The notes under the pieces are model-generated. The model was not told where the DNA came from and did no database searches. It was given only the letters and a program-made list of their open reading frames with translations. The position numbers and the translations under genes are program-made. Below are positions 1 to 11,674 of a stretch of DNA of 64,000 nt, in pieces. Source of the stretch: Telmatactis stephensoni (lineage: Eukaryota; Cnidaria; Anthozoa; Actiniaria; Isophelliidae); the NCBI GenBank assembly GCA_029948255.1, contig JALIZF010001939.1:1965001-2029000 (forward strand). The letters are read 5' to 3'. Each line of letters begins with the position of its first letter. The first letter of the stretch is position 1.

Positions 1-975
1 TCTGCCCCCGGGACATGGTTTCAGTCCCGGGTTTCGGCACCAGTGTCTTGAAAACCCGTTGGTGGGGCAAAACAGGCAGCAGACTTGTTTGGGGTTTCCA
101 AGACTGATGTTTAATGTTCACTCACTGATGTTAATTACAGTCTAATTGATACTAATTACCTATTCTATTGATGACATCATAGATTGTCTAATCATCTAAA
201 CAGGAAACCCAATATATTTATGACAAAACAGTACATGTGCAGTTAGAGTGGTAATAATGAGATCTTATACCACGGGAGTTTACCACCCTCCCAGAGCCCA
301 AATGGTACATCCTTTAGCTTAGTTTCCCTCCTCAGCGTTCTGCTACACTGAGTTCAAGGGATTATGGTAAAGTTAAAACAAGTTTGAGGGAAACACAACA
401 ACAGAAGTCAAATAAAATACAATCATTAATAAAAATAATCTTTTCACAGCAGCATATCCACATAGTGGTTCTTCATCTGTTATCACTCACACTCACGACC
501 TCTACATTAAATATTTTTCACACGTCGCTCAAATCACATGTTGAGTTTTGCTGAGGGAGGAAAAACTGGAAAAAAACCCTCATGGCATGGTAGAGAACAA
601 AACATCAAACAAATCCAGTTCACATATGATCCAAGCACTCAAGCTGGGGCTCAAATCTGTACCACAGAGTTGAACAGCCAGCACTGTTACACTTATGGAC
701 CTTTTGCTCAAATGGTTGAGCACTAATCTGCTAACTAAAGTGGTTCTGATTCATTTTAAATGATACTCAGTACATATGGTTATGAACATCACCCAGCCAT
801 GTGGGATATTGGTTCACAGCTCGAAATACTACGAGCATGCTCAGTGAACCGGGCATAGACTAATGCCACAAGGTGATATAAACAATGACGAAAATAAATA
901 AACAAATAAATATGAAATATGAATATGTGTTACTGGTCATATTTATTTAATACAGTACATGTATGGTATACATAC
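1..975. other. Intron of ZRANB3 (3' part of the intron lies left of the window)
   Basis: This stretch follows the donor of the last ZRANB3 exon visible here (minus strand). It contains a degraded SINE copy near 485-735. I see no exon-like coding in the rest. Confidence 0.6.
485..735 (-). mobile_element. Degraded SINE copy
   Basis: The segment with 'gctgagggaggaaaaactgg' followed by 'catggcatggtagagaacaa' aligns by eye with the SINE copies at 45413-45970 and 62813-63095. Its tRNA-like head is too diverged to show clean A and B boxes. It lies in a ZRANB3 intron. The open frame across it has no protein-like features. Confidence 0.5.
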
Positions 976-3900
976 CCCTCGCACAGATGAAGGAACACTT
1001 CCATCAATGCATATGTATCTAACATTCTTTTTGGCGAGCTTTTGAACAACAGCAGTTATGACATGCTTGTGGCGACAAAAAACAAGGAATTTATTGGTCA
1101 TGCCATCAAGCAGGTCAGAGACATACTGCTGAATGGAGCCAGCCTTTGAAGGAAAACAAAAAACGAAAAAAAAAAAATTGTAAGTGATTGGTAAGGTGTC
1201 ATCAAGTGGTTGGATACAGAAAGTGGTTGGCAAGGTACCATAGAAATGTGTCAGTAAGTGGTTGGTAAGGTGTCAGTAAGTGGTTGGTAAGGTGTCAGTA
1301 AGTGGTTGGTAAGGTGTCAGGAAGTGGTTGGTAAGGTATCAGTAAGTGGTTGGTAAGGTGTCAGTAAGTGGTTGGTAAGGTGTCAGTAAATGGTTGGTAA
1401 GGTGTCAGTAAGTGGTTGATAAGGTGTCAGTAAGTGGTTGGTAAGGTGTCAGGAAGTGGTTGGTAAGGTATCAGTAAGTGGTTGGTAAGGTGTCAGTAAG
1501 TGGTTGGTAAGGTGTCAGGAAGTGGTTGGTAAGGTGTCAGTAAGTGGTTAGAAAGGTGTCAGGAAGTGGTTGGTAAGGTGTCAGGATGTGGTTGGTAAGG
1601 TGTCAGGAAGTGGTTGGTAAGATGTCAGCAAGTGGTTGGTAAGGTACCAGGAAGTGGTTGCTAAAATACAAGGAAGTGGTTAGAAAGGTGTCAGGAAGTG
1701 GTTAGTGAAGTGTCAGGAAGTGGTTGGTAAGGTGTCAGTAACAGGTTGGTAAGGTATCAGGAAGTGGTTGGTAAGGTATCAGGAAGTGGTTGGTAAGGTG
1801 TCAGTAAGTGGTTGGTAAACGTTAGTAAGTGTTGGTAACAGAAAGGTTTATGATTTCATAATGTTTTACCTTAGCAAGACCTGTATAATGATAAAGTATA
1901 GTTGATAGTCTATTTAATTCAAACAAGGCTTCAGTTTTCTGTTGGGTTAAAGCTTCTTTGTTTTTCAGAGTCTGACGATGCTGTTTAAACTCAGCTTTGG
2001 CTTGAAATAGATCCTTTGGGAAAACAAAATAGTATTCATTGGATATCACCAATCATGCACTCTCACAGCATATTTATAGGTGGTGTGGTGACAAGAGTTT
2101 AACACTTGTTGTCTACATGGGAGTAGGGAATCCTTCTAAAAGTTCCCTCTTTGATGGAGTATGGATATTTCCTGGAACTACATGTACATACCTGCTTATG
2201 TTCAGAGTCAGGCAAATCAAAAGTTATTCTTTGTCTTCTTTTTGGAGGCAACTGAGTAAGGACCTGATGATTAGACAAAAAGAACAATCATTATTAATAT
2301 TAGCTTCATTGTAGCATCAAAACCCTTATGCACAACATGTACAGTGGAACCCCACCTTATGACCATCCCATTAAATGTTCCAGCTATAACAGAATTTAGA
2401 GATCACACATTCTTGTAAAAATATGCTATTCATGCAGCCACCATCTTATTACATGTTATTTTCAGAAATTAATTGCTGAAATTGCAACTGGAACCTACAT
2501 TCTTTTTCTGCCTCCGAATCATGATACCATTATGCAATCTTCTATGTAGTTCCTCCAAATTACAAGCACCTCTAAAATTCAACACATATTATTACTTCAG
2601 TAACAACAGTTTTCAATGCAGCACAGATATTTACAATGTATACGTACAGTATACATAGTTGTTTGAAGATCAATGACTAATTTGACAAAAACGTTTTTTA
2701 TATATACTGTATGAAATGCAGGTTCAATTTAGAGGATGAACAATCAAACAACTATACTTCATAGTGAAAATGCTTGTAATGCAACCAACAACTTTAAACT
2801 TTTATTTGGATTTTTTTTTAAATCTGCAAATCATGTGTATGGTGTGGAGCTTATGTAAATGCCCTTGATCTGGCCTTGATATTGTATTGGTAGACACAAG
2901 CCTTGAGGTCCTTTGAGGGCTTTTGCATACATGTAAGCTCCATCCCCTTCACATGATTGGTGGATCAGAAAAATCCAACATCCAACTGAACATATAGCTA
3001 TTTAAAAAAAGGTTGACGGGGCGAACAGCAAAAGGCAATCCATGATTGGTGATTGCACGACCGAAAGGAACTGTGGTCACACTATTAGACCGCTATCTGG
3101 TGCAGAGATATGAATCACCTATCGACCACTTTGTCCAATAAGGTCTTTACTGCATGGTACCGGCATTGCTCGGGTATTTAGTTAATGAAAATGAAGCAAT
3201 TCTTGTTACCCCAAATTTCATTTCGGTCATGCAATCACCAATTGCCAATTGCCATTTGCCATTCGCCCTGTCAACCTTTTTTGAAATAGCTATATGAATT
3301 CATTATTGGTCACAATATGAGTGTTTTCCCACTAACACAGGTATACATATACATAAAGAAGGCTTTCAGTAATATGAAGAGCACTGTAGTGTTGTTCAAC
3401 TATAACAAGAAGGATTTAGGATGCAACAAATTTCAAATGACCTTTGCTTGCCACTCAAATACCCAAAGGGGATGAGAGACTTCATTATGGGATATCATCT
3501 GTCCAATGAAAGTAACCAGTGCTTGAAACATTAATACCGTGAAACCCCACCTTACGGCAACCCCACTAATATGAACACCTCATTTTGGCCCAACAACTAG
3601 AGATTGCATTTAATCTTTTGTAGAAAATACTCTGTTCATACTGCCACCCTGGTATTACGGCCAGTTAGTTTTGGTCCATCAGTGGCTGTATCAATGAGCT
3701 TCCGCTGCAGTTAGTGAAAACACTGGCTGATGGTGCTTGAGGAGAACAATGAGAGAATAAAGAGGCCAAAGTGTTGTGGGACATACCTTGTATTCCATTT
3801 TTTGAATTTACCAATGAATTCATAGTGCGCTTCACAGTAACGAGTAGCAAAGTTACTAAAGGACCCAAACTGTCCAGGACGAACAATATCCAACTGTACA

Positions 3901-6260
3901 TACAACTGAAATAAGAATAATTTGAAAATTATAGTTATATATTTATAAGCTGCATTTAAATACAAGCACAAAGAAATGATTGTTATTCTAATTCATTCAC
4001 ACTGGTTTTAGCAGAAAACTCACCTCCTCTGGTCTAGCCAACGAGGGAGTTCCAGTAAGGAGAATCGTCCTTCTAGAAGATTTTGCTAATGGATGCAGTA
4101 GCTTCGTTCTACTAGCTACCCTGTTCTTGATATAATGGCTTTCATCAAGAACAACAACTTTGAAGGCTTGCTCTTTTAATGCATTTACAAGAAGTTTGGA
4201 ACTTCTCTGGTCATTACATAAACCATAGCCAAGAATATTTATCTTGGAAGTTGGAATGTCACTACAAAAAAAACAAAGAAAATAATACTTTGAGTTAAAT
4301 AGCTAACTCTCTCAAGAATTTGCTGATTATATCATTTGACCTGAAGATGGGCTGATTATGTATGCTGTAGGTGAAATAATATGTATTTACTGACTGAGTT
4401 GAAGGGCTGGATGGGAACATATTTGGCTTCAGGTCATTGCCATATGGACCAAGCACAGCAAGATCAGTACCAATAACCAAAGACCAAATATTTTCCTGCC
4501 CAGCCCAACCTAACTCAGTCAATAAGCATTTTATCCTATTAGGGAGCATTTATTTTTTAGGAGGGGGTGGGTCGGAGGAATTGCAGGAATCGAATACAAA
4601 AAAAATGCAAACCCCCACGGTAAGGAATTGAACTATATTGATGACCCACCCCACTTCCAAATATGAAAATAGGGTCCCTTGACCTGGTTTAACTTTCAGA
4701 AAAACATGACCCACCCCCTTTCATAGAGTAAATTTCTTTTGGCCCACCCCTCAATTCCTCCGGCCCACCCCCATCCTAAAAAATGAATGCTCCCTAAGTG
4801 ACCCATTTTGTTTCAAAAAAGTGACAAAAAGGACCTTGTAAAAAAGAAATATAGCATGTAGAAACAAGCACAGCTGGATGGGTTTTTCCAACCCACAGCC
4901 CTGATCATGTCTCCTTTTCCTCCAGTTTTACTTAGAGTGCATGAGCAGGGCTGTATGGGTCAGCAAACAGCCAGTACCTGATATCAGTTCCAGATCGTAT
5001 CAAGTTAATATCCCCTGGTTCAAGATCAGTAAGCCATTTCTCAATCTCCTCAATCCATGGATACTTCATTGATGAAGGAACCACAATCAAAAGTGGCCAT
5101 TCATCTTTGTAGTAATACGCTATGCTTATAGCTTGAAGGGTTTTTCCTAGCCCCATCTAAATACCAAAGAAAGTAAAAATTAGATATTAATTGGTAGATT
5201 ATATTTAGTCTCACTGTTGAATAGTTAGATCAATTTAACTGTCTACTAGGTGATGTCAGCTAGAATAGTGAATGCCCTCCAACTAACAGTCAAGCAAATC
5301 AGGGGGGGGTTCCCACATTAATCAATAAAGAAACATATTTACAAAGGAAGGAAAGCTGAAACAAGACATATACATTATCATTTTCACTCTGGATCTTATG
5401 AACTCTTTTCATGGGATTTCAAATTTAGGCGATGTCAACTAAAATAGTAAATAACTTCTCTGATTTAGCTGGCATCACCTGTTTAACACTGAGACTAAAC
5501 AGACTCTAATACTTCTTAGCCTTTTATTTGTAAATATCTAATACTTTACTTCATGATAGATAACATGGGGAGTGGGAGACTGTTGTGTTACAACATCTCA
5601 TATTGTGAATATGACCTCAGCTTCTTGCCATGTATGTGTAAGCTGTAATCATTCCCAGCAGAGTGAATTGAACAAAAGACATGGCAGCCATGTTGGTGGT
5701 TTTCTTTTTGTCAAGACTACCAACATGGCTGCCATGTCTTTTGTTCGACTCACTGTTCTGGGAGTGATTACGATTGAAGAACTACTTTATTCCTTTTATA
5801 AAATAACGACATACCTCATCTCCAATCAAGCACCTTGGAAAAAAAGAAGACATTCGTTAGATTTATCATCACATTTGTGCCTGCATGAACTGCATGTATG
5901 TACTAATAGTCGAAATGTGCTTTCTGGCTAGCAGAAATATCCTCGCTAGAGAATTCTGAATGATAACGAACAGGAGAAACACTGAAGAATGATAACTTCA
6001 CTTAGAAATCAATTTCAAAGAGATCGCACGCGAAAGCCACGAAATGCGCAAATACCTTCATGTGATATTCGATATGACAGCAAGAAACACAGCTAAGTAT
6101 AAAGTAAAAAAAACAAAATAATCATAAAAACCCTAATTCCATACCTTCCCTTATTTCGTATTGCAAACTTGATACCATCTTTTTGGAAATCGAGCAAAGA
6201 ATTGCGGAGATTTTCCGGCAAAAATGCTAAACTTTCACATGTCTGCTCGTCCTCCGCCAT
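976..6260 (-). CDS. ZRANB3: ZRANB3-like SNF2 annealing helicase, 5' nine coding exons (gene continues left of window)
   Basis: ZRANB3 is a nuclear SNF2-family translocase that remodels stalled replication forks; in vertebrates it binds polyubiquitinated PCNA and has strand-annealing and structure-specific nuclease activity. Coding exons on the minus strand are 6145-6260, 5815-5833, 4978-5156, 4024-4261, 3787-3905, 2499-2571, 2192-2263, 1870-2013 and 976-1143. All have GT-AG borders and compatible phases, giving 376 codons in frame. The start is the ATG at 6260 (MAEDEQTC). Visible motifs are Walker A MGLGKT (residues 46-51), the DEAH-type box DESH (144-147), LLTGTP (172-177), MIRR in exon 6, VLTQLPPK in exon 7, and FLVFCRHKH with IDGSVPSS in exon 9, which opens the C-terminal helicase lobe. 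The rest of that lobe and the zinc-finger and HNH parts lie outside the window. SMARCAL1 is less likely because exon 3 ([20 protein letters not shown]) matches ZRANB3 closely. Confidence 0.9.
1182..1840. repeat. 22-bp minisatellite in a ZRANB3 intron
   Basis: Roughly 28-30 head-to-tail copies of a 22-bp unit (GTCAGTAAGTGGTTGGTAAGGT or the GTCAGGAAG variant) fill most of the intron between exons 8 and 9. Units differ by single substitutions. The edges are degenerate. Confidence 0.9.
2992..3295. mobile_element. Non-autonomous DNA element (MITE) with ~45-bp terminal inverted repeats
   Basis: The left end reads ATATAGCTATTT, then a purine run and GGTTGAC. The right end is its inverse, GTCAACC, then TTTTTT, then AAATAGCTATAT. 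The arms extend further inward (GGGGCGAACAGCAAAAGGCA against TGCCATTTGCCATTCGCCC). It has no coding capacity and lies between ZRANB3 exons 5 and 6. Confidence 0.75.
4539..4797. mobile_element. MITE with ~44-bp terminal inverted repeats
   Basis: It begins TTAGGGAGCATT and ends AATGCTCCCTAA. The arms continue as TTTTTTAGGA(G)GGGGTGGG against CCCACCCCCATCCTAAAAAA. It lies in the intron between ZRANB3 exons 3 and 4 and does not encode a protein. The superfamily was not identified. Confidence 0.75.
5646..5770. repeat. Hairpin element in ZRANB3 intron (unit A)
   Basis: Two ~55-nt arms (5646-5701 and 5715-5770) are near-perfect inverse copies around 'tttctttttgtcaag'. Both contain the dyad GACATGGC(A/T)GCCATGT and face each other. 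It lies upstream, in transcription order, of exon 3. Confidence 0.85.
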
Positions 6261-6278
6261 GATGTAAACACACATGTG

Positions 6279-6300
6279 TTGGCGGGAAGAGATCACGTGG
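6279..6300 (-). promoter_or_regulatory. ZRANB3 proximal promoter motifs, unit A (E2F-like plus E-box)
   Basis: TTGGCGGGAA at 6279-6288 matches the E2F consensus. TCACGTGG at 6293-6300 is a CACGTG E-box. Both sit within 40 nt upstream of the ATG and are kept in all three units. E2F control would fit a replication-fork gene; that link is inferred. Confidence 0.5.
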
Positions 6301-6514
6301 CTAATCAAGGATTCGGTTCCAGATTCCAGACGACAGTGCACAGGCAACCCAAGCTAAACTAATTATTCGATAGATAAATTAATAATACAATTTTATCTTG
6401 AATCAGAAATGATTTTAAAATACTTAAAGCAAAAAATATATAATATCAGCATTGAAAAAACAGAGAAAGAAAAGAAAAAACGTTGGAAAAAGGGTGAAAA
6501 AAGATACAAAAAAG

Positions 6515-6830
6515 ATCCGCGATCGACCGAGGCTTGAACCTGTGACACCAAAAGTAGGCCTCCCGGAAACAAAGTAAAGAAAGAGTAAAATATTGAAAAA
6601 ATGAAAAAATGAAAATAAATTTTGGGGCGATTCTCCCGAGACATTCTTTGAAGCTGAGACATCGAATCGACATACGTTACGGATGAAGATTTCGGCCCCA
6701 TCCACGCTATCCCGGTGCTACATATTACAGTTGACTTAGCCGGAAGGCCAGGGAGGGAGACGATATCCGGACCCTAATCCATACCTTTAGATATCACCTT
6801 AGACCGCTGCGCTACCTAGACACTTAATAA
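6515..6830 (-). other. tRNA-like element with widely separated A and B boxes (unit A)
   Basis: Reading the minus strand, GGTAGCGCAGCGGTC (6802-6816) matches a Pol III A box. GGTTCAAGCCT (6530-6540) matches a B box and is followed by a T run. The boxes are ~265 nt apart, far more than in a normal tRNA. The insert shares tracts with the element at 31690-31970. It is not a functional tRNA as it stands, because the stems do not pair. Confidence 0.5.
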
Positions 6831-6867
6831 TTTTAATGTCTAATTGGGGTAGTCTATTCGGCGAAGT

Positions 6868-9104
6868 TAGACTACCCAGACTACCGGGACTACCCAGACT
6901 ACCCAGACTACCCAGACTACCGGGACTACCCAGACTACCGGGACTACCCAGACTACCGGGACTACCCAGACTACCCAGACTACCGGGACTACCCAGACTA
7001 CCCAGACTACCCAGACTACCGGGGCTACCCAGACTACCCAGACTACCGGGACTACCCAGACTACCCAGACTACCCAGACTACCGGGATTACCCAGACTAC
7101 CCTGACTACCCAGACTACCCAGACTACCCAGACTACCGGGACTACCCAGACTACCCGGACTACCCCGGTAGTCCCGGTAGTCTGGGTAGTCTGGGTAGTC
7201 CCGGTAGTCCTGGTAGTCTGGGTAGTCTGGGTAGTCCCGGTAGTCCTGGTAGTTTGGGTAGTCCCGGTAGTCTGGGTAGTCTCGGTAGTCTGGGTAGTCT
7301 GGGTAGTCTGGGTAGTCTGGGTAGTCTGGGTAGTCTGGGTAGTCTGGATAGTCTGCGTAGTCTGGGTAGTCTGGGTATTCCCGGTAGTCCCGGTAGTCTG
7401 GGTAGTCTGGGTAGTCTGGGTAGTCTGGGTAGTCCCGGTAGTCTGGGTAGTCCCAGTAGTCTGGGTAGTCCGGGTAGTCTGGGTAGTCTGGGTAGTCCCG
7501 GTAGTCCCGGTAGTCCCGGTAGTCTGGGTAGTCTGGGTAGTCTGGGTAGTCCGGGTAGTCCGGGTAGTCCGGGTAGTCCGGGTAGTCTGGGTAGTCTCGG
7601 TAGTCAGGGTAGTCCGGGTAGTCCGGGTAGTCTGGGTAGTCTGGGTAGTCTGAGTAGTCTGGGTAGTCTGGGTAGTCTGGGTAGTCCCGGTAGTCTGGGT
7701 AGTCTGGGTAGTCTTGGTAGTCCCGGTAGTCCCGGTAGTCTGGGTAGTCTGGGTAGTCTGGGTAGTCCCGGTAGTCTGGGTAGTCCCGGTAGTCTGGGTA
7801 GTCTGGGTAGTCTGGGTAGTCCCGGTAGTCTGGGTAGTCTGGGTAGTCTGGGTAGTCTGGGTAGTCTGGGTAGTCCCGGTAGTCTGGGTAGTCCGGGTAG
7901 TCCGGGTAGTCTGGGTAGTCTGGGTAGTCTGGGTAGTCCCGGTAGTCCCGGTAGTCTGGGTAGTCTGGGTAGTCTGGGTAGTCCCGGTAGTCTGGGTAGT
8001 CCCGGTAGTCTGGGTAGTCTGGGTAGTCTGGGTAGTCCCGGTAGTCTGGGTAGTCTGGGTAGTCTGGGTAGTCCCGGTAGTCCCGGTAGTCTGGGTAGTC
8101 TGGGTAGTCTGGGTAGTCTGGGTAGTCTGGGTAGTCTGGGTAGTCTGGGTAGTCTGGGTAGTCTGGGTAGTCTGGGTAGTCTGGGTAGTCTGGGTAGTCC
8201 CGGTAGTCTGGGTAGTCTGGGTAGTCCGGGTAGTCTGGGTAGTCTGGGTAGTCCCGGTAGTCCCGGTAGTCCCGGTAGTCTGGGTAGTCTGGGTAGTCTG
8301 GGTAGTCCGGGTAGTCCGGGTAGTCCGGGTAGTCCGGGTAGTCCTGGTAGTCTGGGTAGTCTCGGTAGTCAGGGTAGTCCGGGTAGTCCGGGTAGTCCGG
8401 GTAGTCTGGGTAGTCTGGGTAGTCTGGGTAGTCTGGGTAGTCCCGGTAGTCTGGGTAGTCCCGATAGTCTGGGTAGTCTGGGTAGTCCCGGTAGTCTGGG
8501 TAGTCTGGGTATACGTAGTCTGGGTAGTCCCGGTAGTCTGGGTAGTCCGGGTAGTCTGGGTAGTCTGGGTAGTCTGGGTAGTCTGGGTAGTCTGGGTAGT
8601 CTGGGTAGTCTGGGTAGTCTGGGTAGTCTTGGTAGTCCCGGTAGTCCCGGTAGTCTGGGTAGTCTGGGTAGTCCCGGTAGTCTGGGTAGTCCCGGTAGTC
8701 TGGGTAGTCTGGGTAGTCTGGGTAGTCTGGGTAGTCTCGTTAGTCCTGGTAGTCTGGGTAGTCTGGGTAGTCTGGGTAGTCCCGGTAGTCTGGGTAGTCT
8801 GGGTAGTCCGGGTAGTCTGGGTAGTCTGGGTAGTCTGGGTAGTCTGGGTAGTCTCGGTAGTCAGGGTAGTCCGGGTAGTCCGGGTAGTCCGGGTAGTCCG
8901 GGTAGTCCGGGTAGTCCGGGTAGTCTGGGTAGTCCCGGTAGTCTGGGTAGTCTTGGTAGTCCCGGTAGTCTGGGTAGTCCCGGTAGTCTGGGTAGTCTGG
9001 GTAGTCCCGGTAGTCTGGGTAGTCTGGGTAGTCCCGGTAGTCTGGGTAGTCCCGGTAGTCTGGGTAGTCCCGGTAGTCCCCTTAGTCTGGCTAGTCTGGC
9101 TAGT
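6868..9104. repeat. 9-bp minisatellite with internal orientation switch (unit A)
   Basis: The unit is CTGGGTAGT with CCCGGTAGT and CCGGGTAGT variants. From 6868 to about 7164 it runs as the inverse complement (ACTACCCAG). From there to 9104 it runs forward, giving arms of ~0.3 and ~1.94 kb. The array is bordered on both sides by AGTCTATTCGGCGAAGTT. The 9-bp period keeps frames open, producing spurious Gly-Ser-Leu/Pro ORFs. Confidence 0.95.
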
Positions 9105-9804
9105 CCGAAGAGTTAATAAAAGAAAAAGAAGAAGTCTATTCGGCGAAGTTTCATTGTTTTGCTAATACCTTGTCCCGCGTCCCGAGGGAGATAATAAAAC
9201 TATTCAAAATCCAGTTATCAATATTGATTTTATAAATAGTCCGAAGAGTTAATAAGAGTTAATAAAAGAAGAAATTTGGTGAAAGTTCATTTGGTAACAT
9301 TAAAACATTATTTTAATGATTGTTTATAATTAGTTCCGTGTCGGCTGATTACTGATAGCGGGATGTAGATTTCCTGTTTCAGGAACAAGCTTGAAAAGTC
9401 ACTGAAAAAGTCTTGACAAGAAGTTTGAATGTTTTAATAAAGTTTGTATTGTATCATGCGTCAATATTTTTTCTGCGGCGAACAAGCATACTACCCGCAG
9501 TAACTTGACCTACATGAACATTTGTTCTTTATCTGAGATTATTTATAAGTCTTAATTTCAAGTCTTCGATCGGTAACGATTAACTTATAACTCTTTATTC
9601 TTCAGGTTTCGTTGACATACACCATTTCATCTTTTACATTCATCATTTGTTGCCTACAAGTATGCGCGCGCATACATTACTGCAAAACGTGGCATCATAT
9701 TGTGTCGTTCGTGTGGGCTTCCTGTGTTTCTACCATAGAAGGATTAGACTGTCAACCAGAGTAAAATTCCTCACCACTTGTATACGATCAAGGCTCTTGT
9801 ATTG

Positions 9805-11056
9805 CAAGATCAGTAAGCCATTTCTCAATCTCCTCAATCTATGGATACTTCATTGATGAAGGAACCACAATCAAAAGTGGCCATTCATCTTTGTAGTAAT
9901 ATGCTATGCTTATAGCTTGAAGGGTTTTTCCTAGCCCCATCTAAATACCAAAGAAAGTAAAAATTAGATATTAATTGGTAGATTATATTTAGTCTCACTG
10001 TTGAATAGTTAGATCAATTTAACTGTCTAGGTGATGTCAGCTAGAATAGTGAATGCCCTCCAACTAACAGTCAAGCAAATCAGGGGGGTTCCCACATTAA
10101 TCAATAAAGAAACATATTTACAAAGGAAGGAAAGCTGAAACAAGACATATACATTATCATTTTCACTCTGGATCTTATGAACTCTTTTCATGGGATTTCA
10201 AATTTAGGCGATGTCAACTAAAATAGTAAATAACTTCTCTGATTTAGCTGACATCACCTGTTTAACACTGAGACTAAACAGACTCTAATACTTCTTAGCC
10301 TTTTATTTGTAAATATCTAATACTTTACTTCATGATAGATGACATGGGGAGTGGGAGACTGTCATGTTACATCTCATATTGTGAATTTGATCTCACCTTC
10401 TTGCCATGTATATGTAAGCTAAATCCTCGTTATTCTTGGATTGCAATCATTCCTAGGAAAGTGAATTGAACAAAAGACATGGCAGCCATGTTGGTGGTTT
10501 TCTTTTGTCAAGACTACCAACATGGCTGCCACGTCTTTTGTTCGATTCACTGTTCTGGGAGTGATTACGATTCAAGAATTACTTTATTCCTTTTATAAAA
10601 TAACGACATACCTCATCTCCAATCAAGCACCTTGGAAAAAAAGAAGACATTCGTTAGATTTATCATCACATTTGTGCCTGCATGAACTGCATGTATGTAC
10701 TAATAGTCGAAATGTGCTTTCTGGCTAGCAGAAATATCTTCGCTAGAGAATTCTGAATGATAACGAACTGGAGAAACACTGAAGAATGATCACTTCACTT
10801 AGAAATCAATTTCAAAGAGATCGCACGTGAAAGCCACGAAATGCGCAAATACTTCATGTGATATTCGATATGACAGCAAGAAACACAGCTAAGTATAAAG
10901 TCAAAAAACCAAAATAATCATAAAAACCCTAATTCCATACCTTCCCTTATTTCGTATTGCAAACTTGATACCATCTTTTTGGAAATCGAGCAAAGAATTG
11001 CGGAGATTTTCCGGCAAAAATGCTAAACTTTCACATGTCTGCTCGTCCTCCGCCAT
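9805..11056 (-). pseudogene. Duplicated ZRANB3 5' exons, unit B (alternative first exons or dead copy)
   Basis: Exon 1 (10941-11056) and the 19-nt exon 2 (10612-10630) are intact, with ATG and donor sites. The exon 3 copy is only 9805-9940: it lacks the donor end and carries TAG in place of the Trp codon of YPW. The first two exons could still splice onto the complete exon 3 at 5156. The exon 3 remnant itself cannot be used productively. Confidence 0.75.
10444..10567. repeat. Hairpin element, unit B copy
   Basis: This is the unit B copy of the inverted repeat at 5646-5770. One arm now has GCCACGTC where the other has GACATGGC, so the stem is slightly imperfect. Confidence 0.8.
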
Positions 11057-11080
11057 CCAGGTGATGTAAACACACATGTG

Positions 11081-11103
11081 TTGGCGGGAAGAGATCACGT
11101 GGC
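11081..11103 (-). promoter_or_regulatory. ZRANB3 promoter motifs, unit B copy
   Basis: TTGGCGGGAA (11081-11090) and TCACGTGG are unchanged from unit A. The spacing to the ATG differs only by a 6-nt insertion (CCAGGT) next to the ATG. Confidence 0.45.
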
Positions 11104-11319
11104 TAATCAAGGATTCGGTTCCAGATTCCAGACGACAGTGCACAGGCAACCCAAGCTAAACTAATTATTCGATAGATAAATTAATAATAAAATTTTATCT
11201 AGAATCAGAAATGATTTCAAAATACTTAAAGCAAAAAATATATAATATGAGCATTGAAAAAACAGAGAAAGAAAAGAAAAAACGTTGGGAAAAAAGGGGG
11301 GGGGGGAAGATACAAAAAA

Positions 11320-11637
11320 GATCCAGGATCGACCGAGGCTTGAACCTGTGACACCAAAAGTAGGCCCCCCGGAAACAAAGTAAACAAAGAGTAAAATATT
11401 GAAAAACTGAAAAAACTGAAAATAAATTTTGGGGCGATTCTCCCGAGACATTCTTTGAAGCTGAGACATCGAATCGACTTACGTTACGGATGAAGATTTC
11501 GGCCCCATCCACGCTATCCCGGTGCTACATATTACAGTTGACTTAGCCCAAAGGCCAGGGAGGGAGACGATATCCGGACCCTAATCCATACCTTTCGATA
11601 TCACCTTAGACCGCTGCGCTACCTAGACACTTAATAA
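11320..11637 (-). other. tRNA-like element with split boxes, unit B copy
   Basis: The A box is at 11609-11623 and the B box at 11336-11346, both intact. A poly-G/C change in the tail (near 11296-11307) is the main difference from unit A. Confidence 0.5.
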
Positions 11638-11674
11638 TTTTAATGTCTAATTGGGGTAGTCTATTCGGCGAAGT

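Noticed and set aside
3665..3780. Additional ZRANB3 exon between exons 5 and 6
   Set aside because: The expected residues (GACNLEELHRRL, MIRR) are found instead at 2499-2571 with correct phase.
6868..9104. CRISPR-like regular repeat
   Set aside because: The units are contiguous 9-mers without spacers, and the genome is eukaryotic.
7254..9116. 620-codon ORF of Gly-Ser-Leu/Pro repeats (with other long ORFs in the three arrays)
   Set aside because: A 9-bp tandem unit without stop codons leaves several frames open on both strands at once. There is no start context, no flanking coding and no conservation between units.
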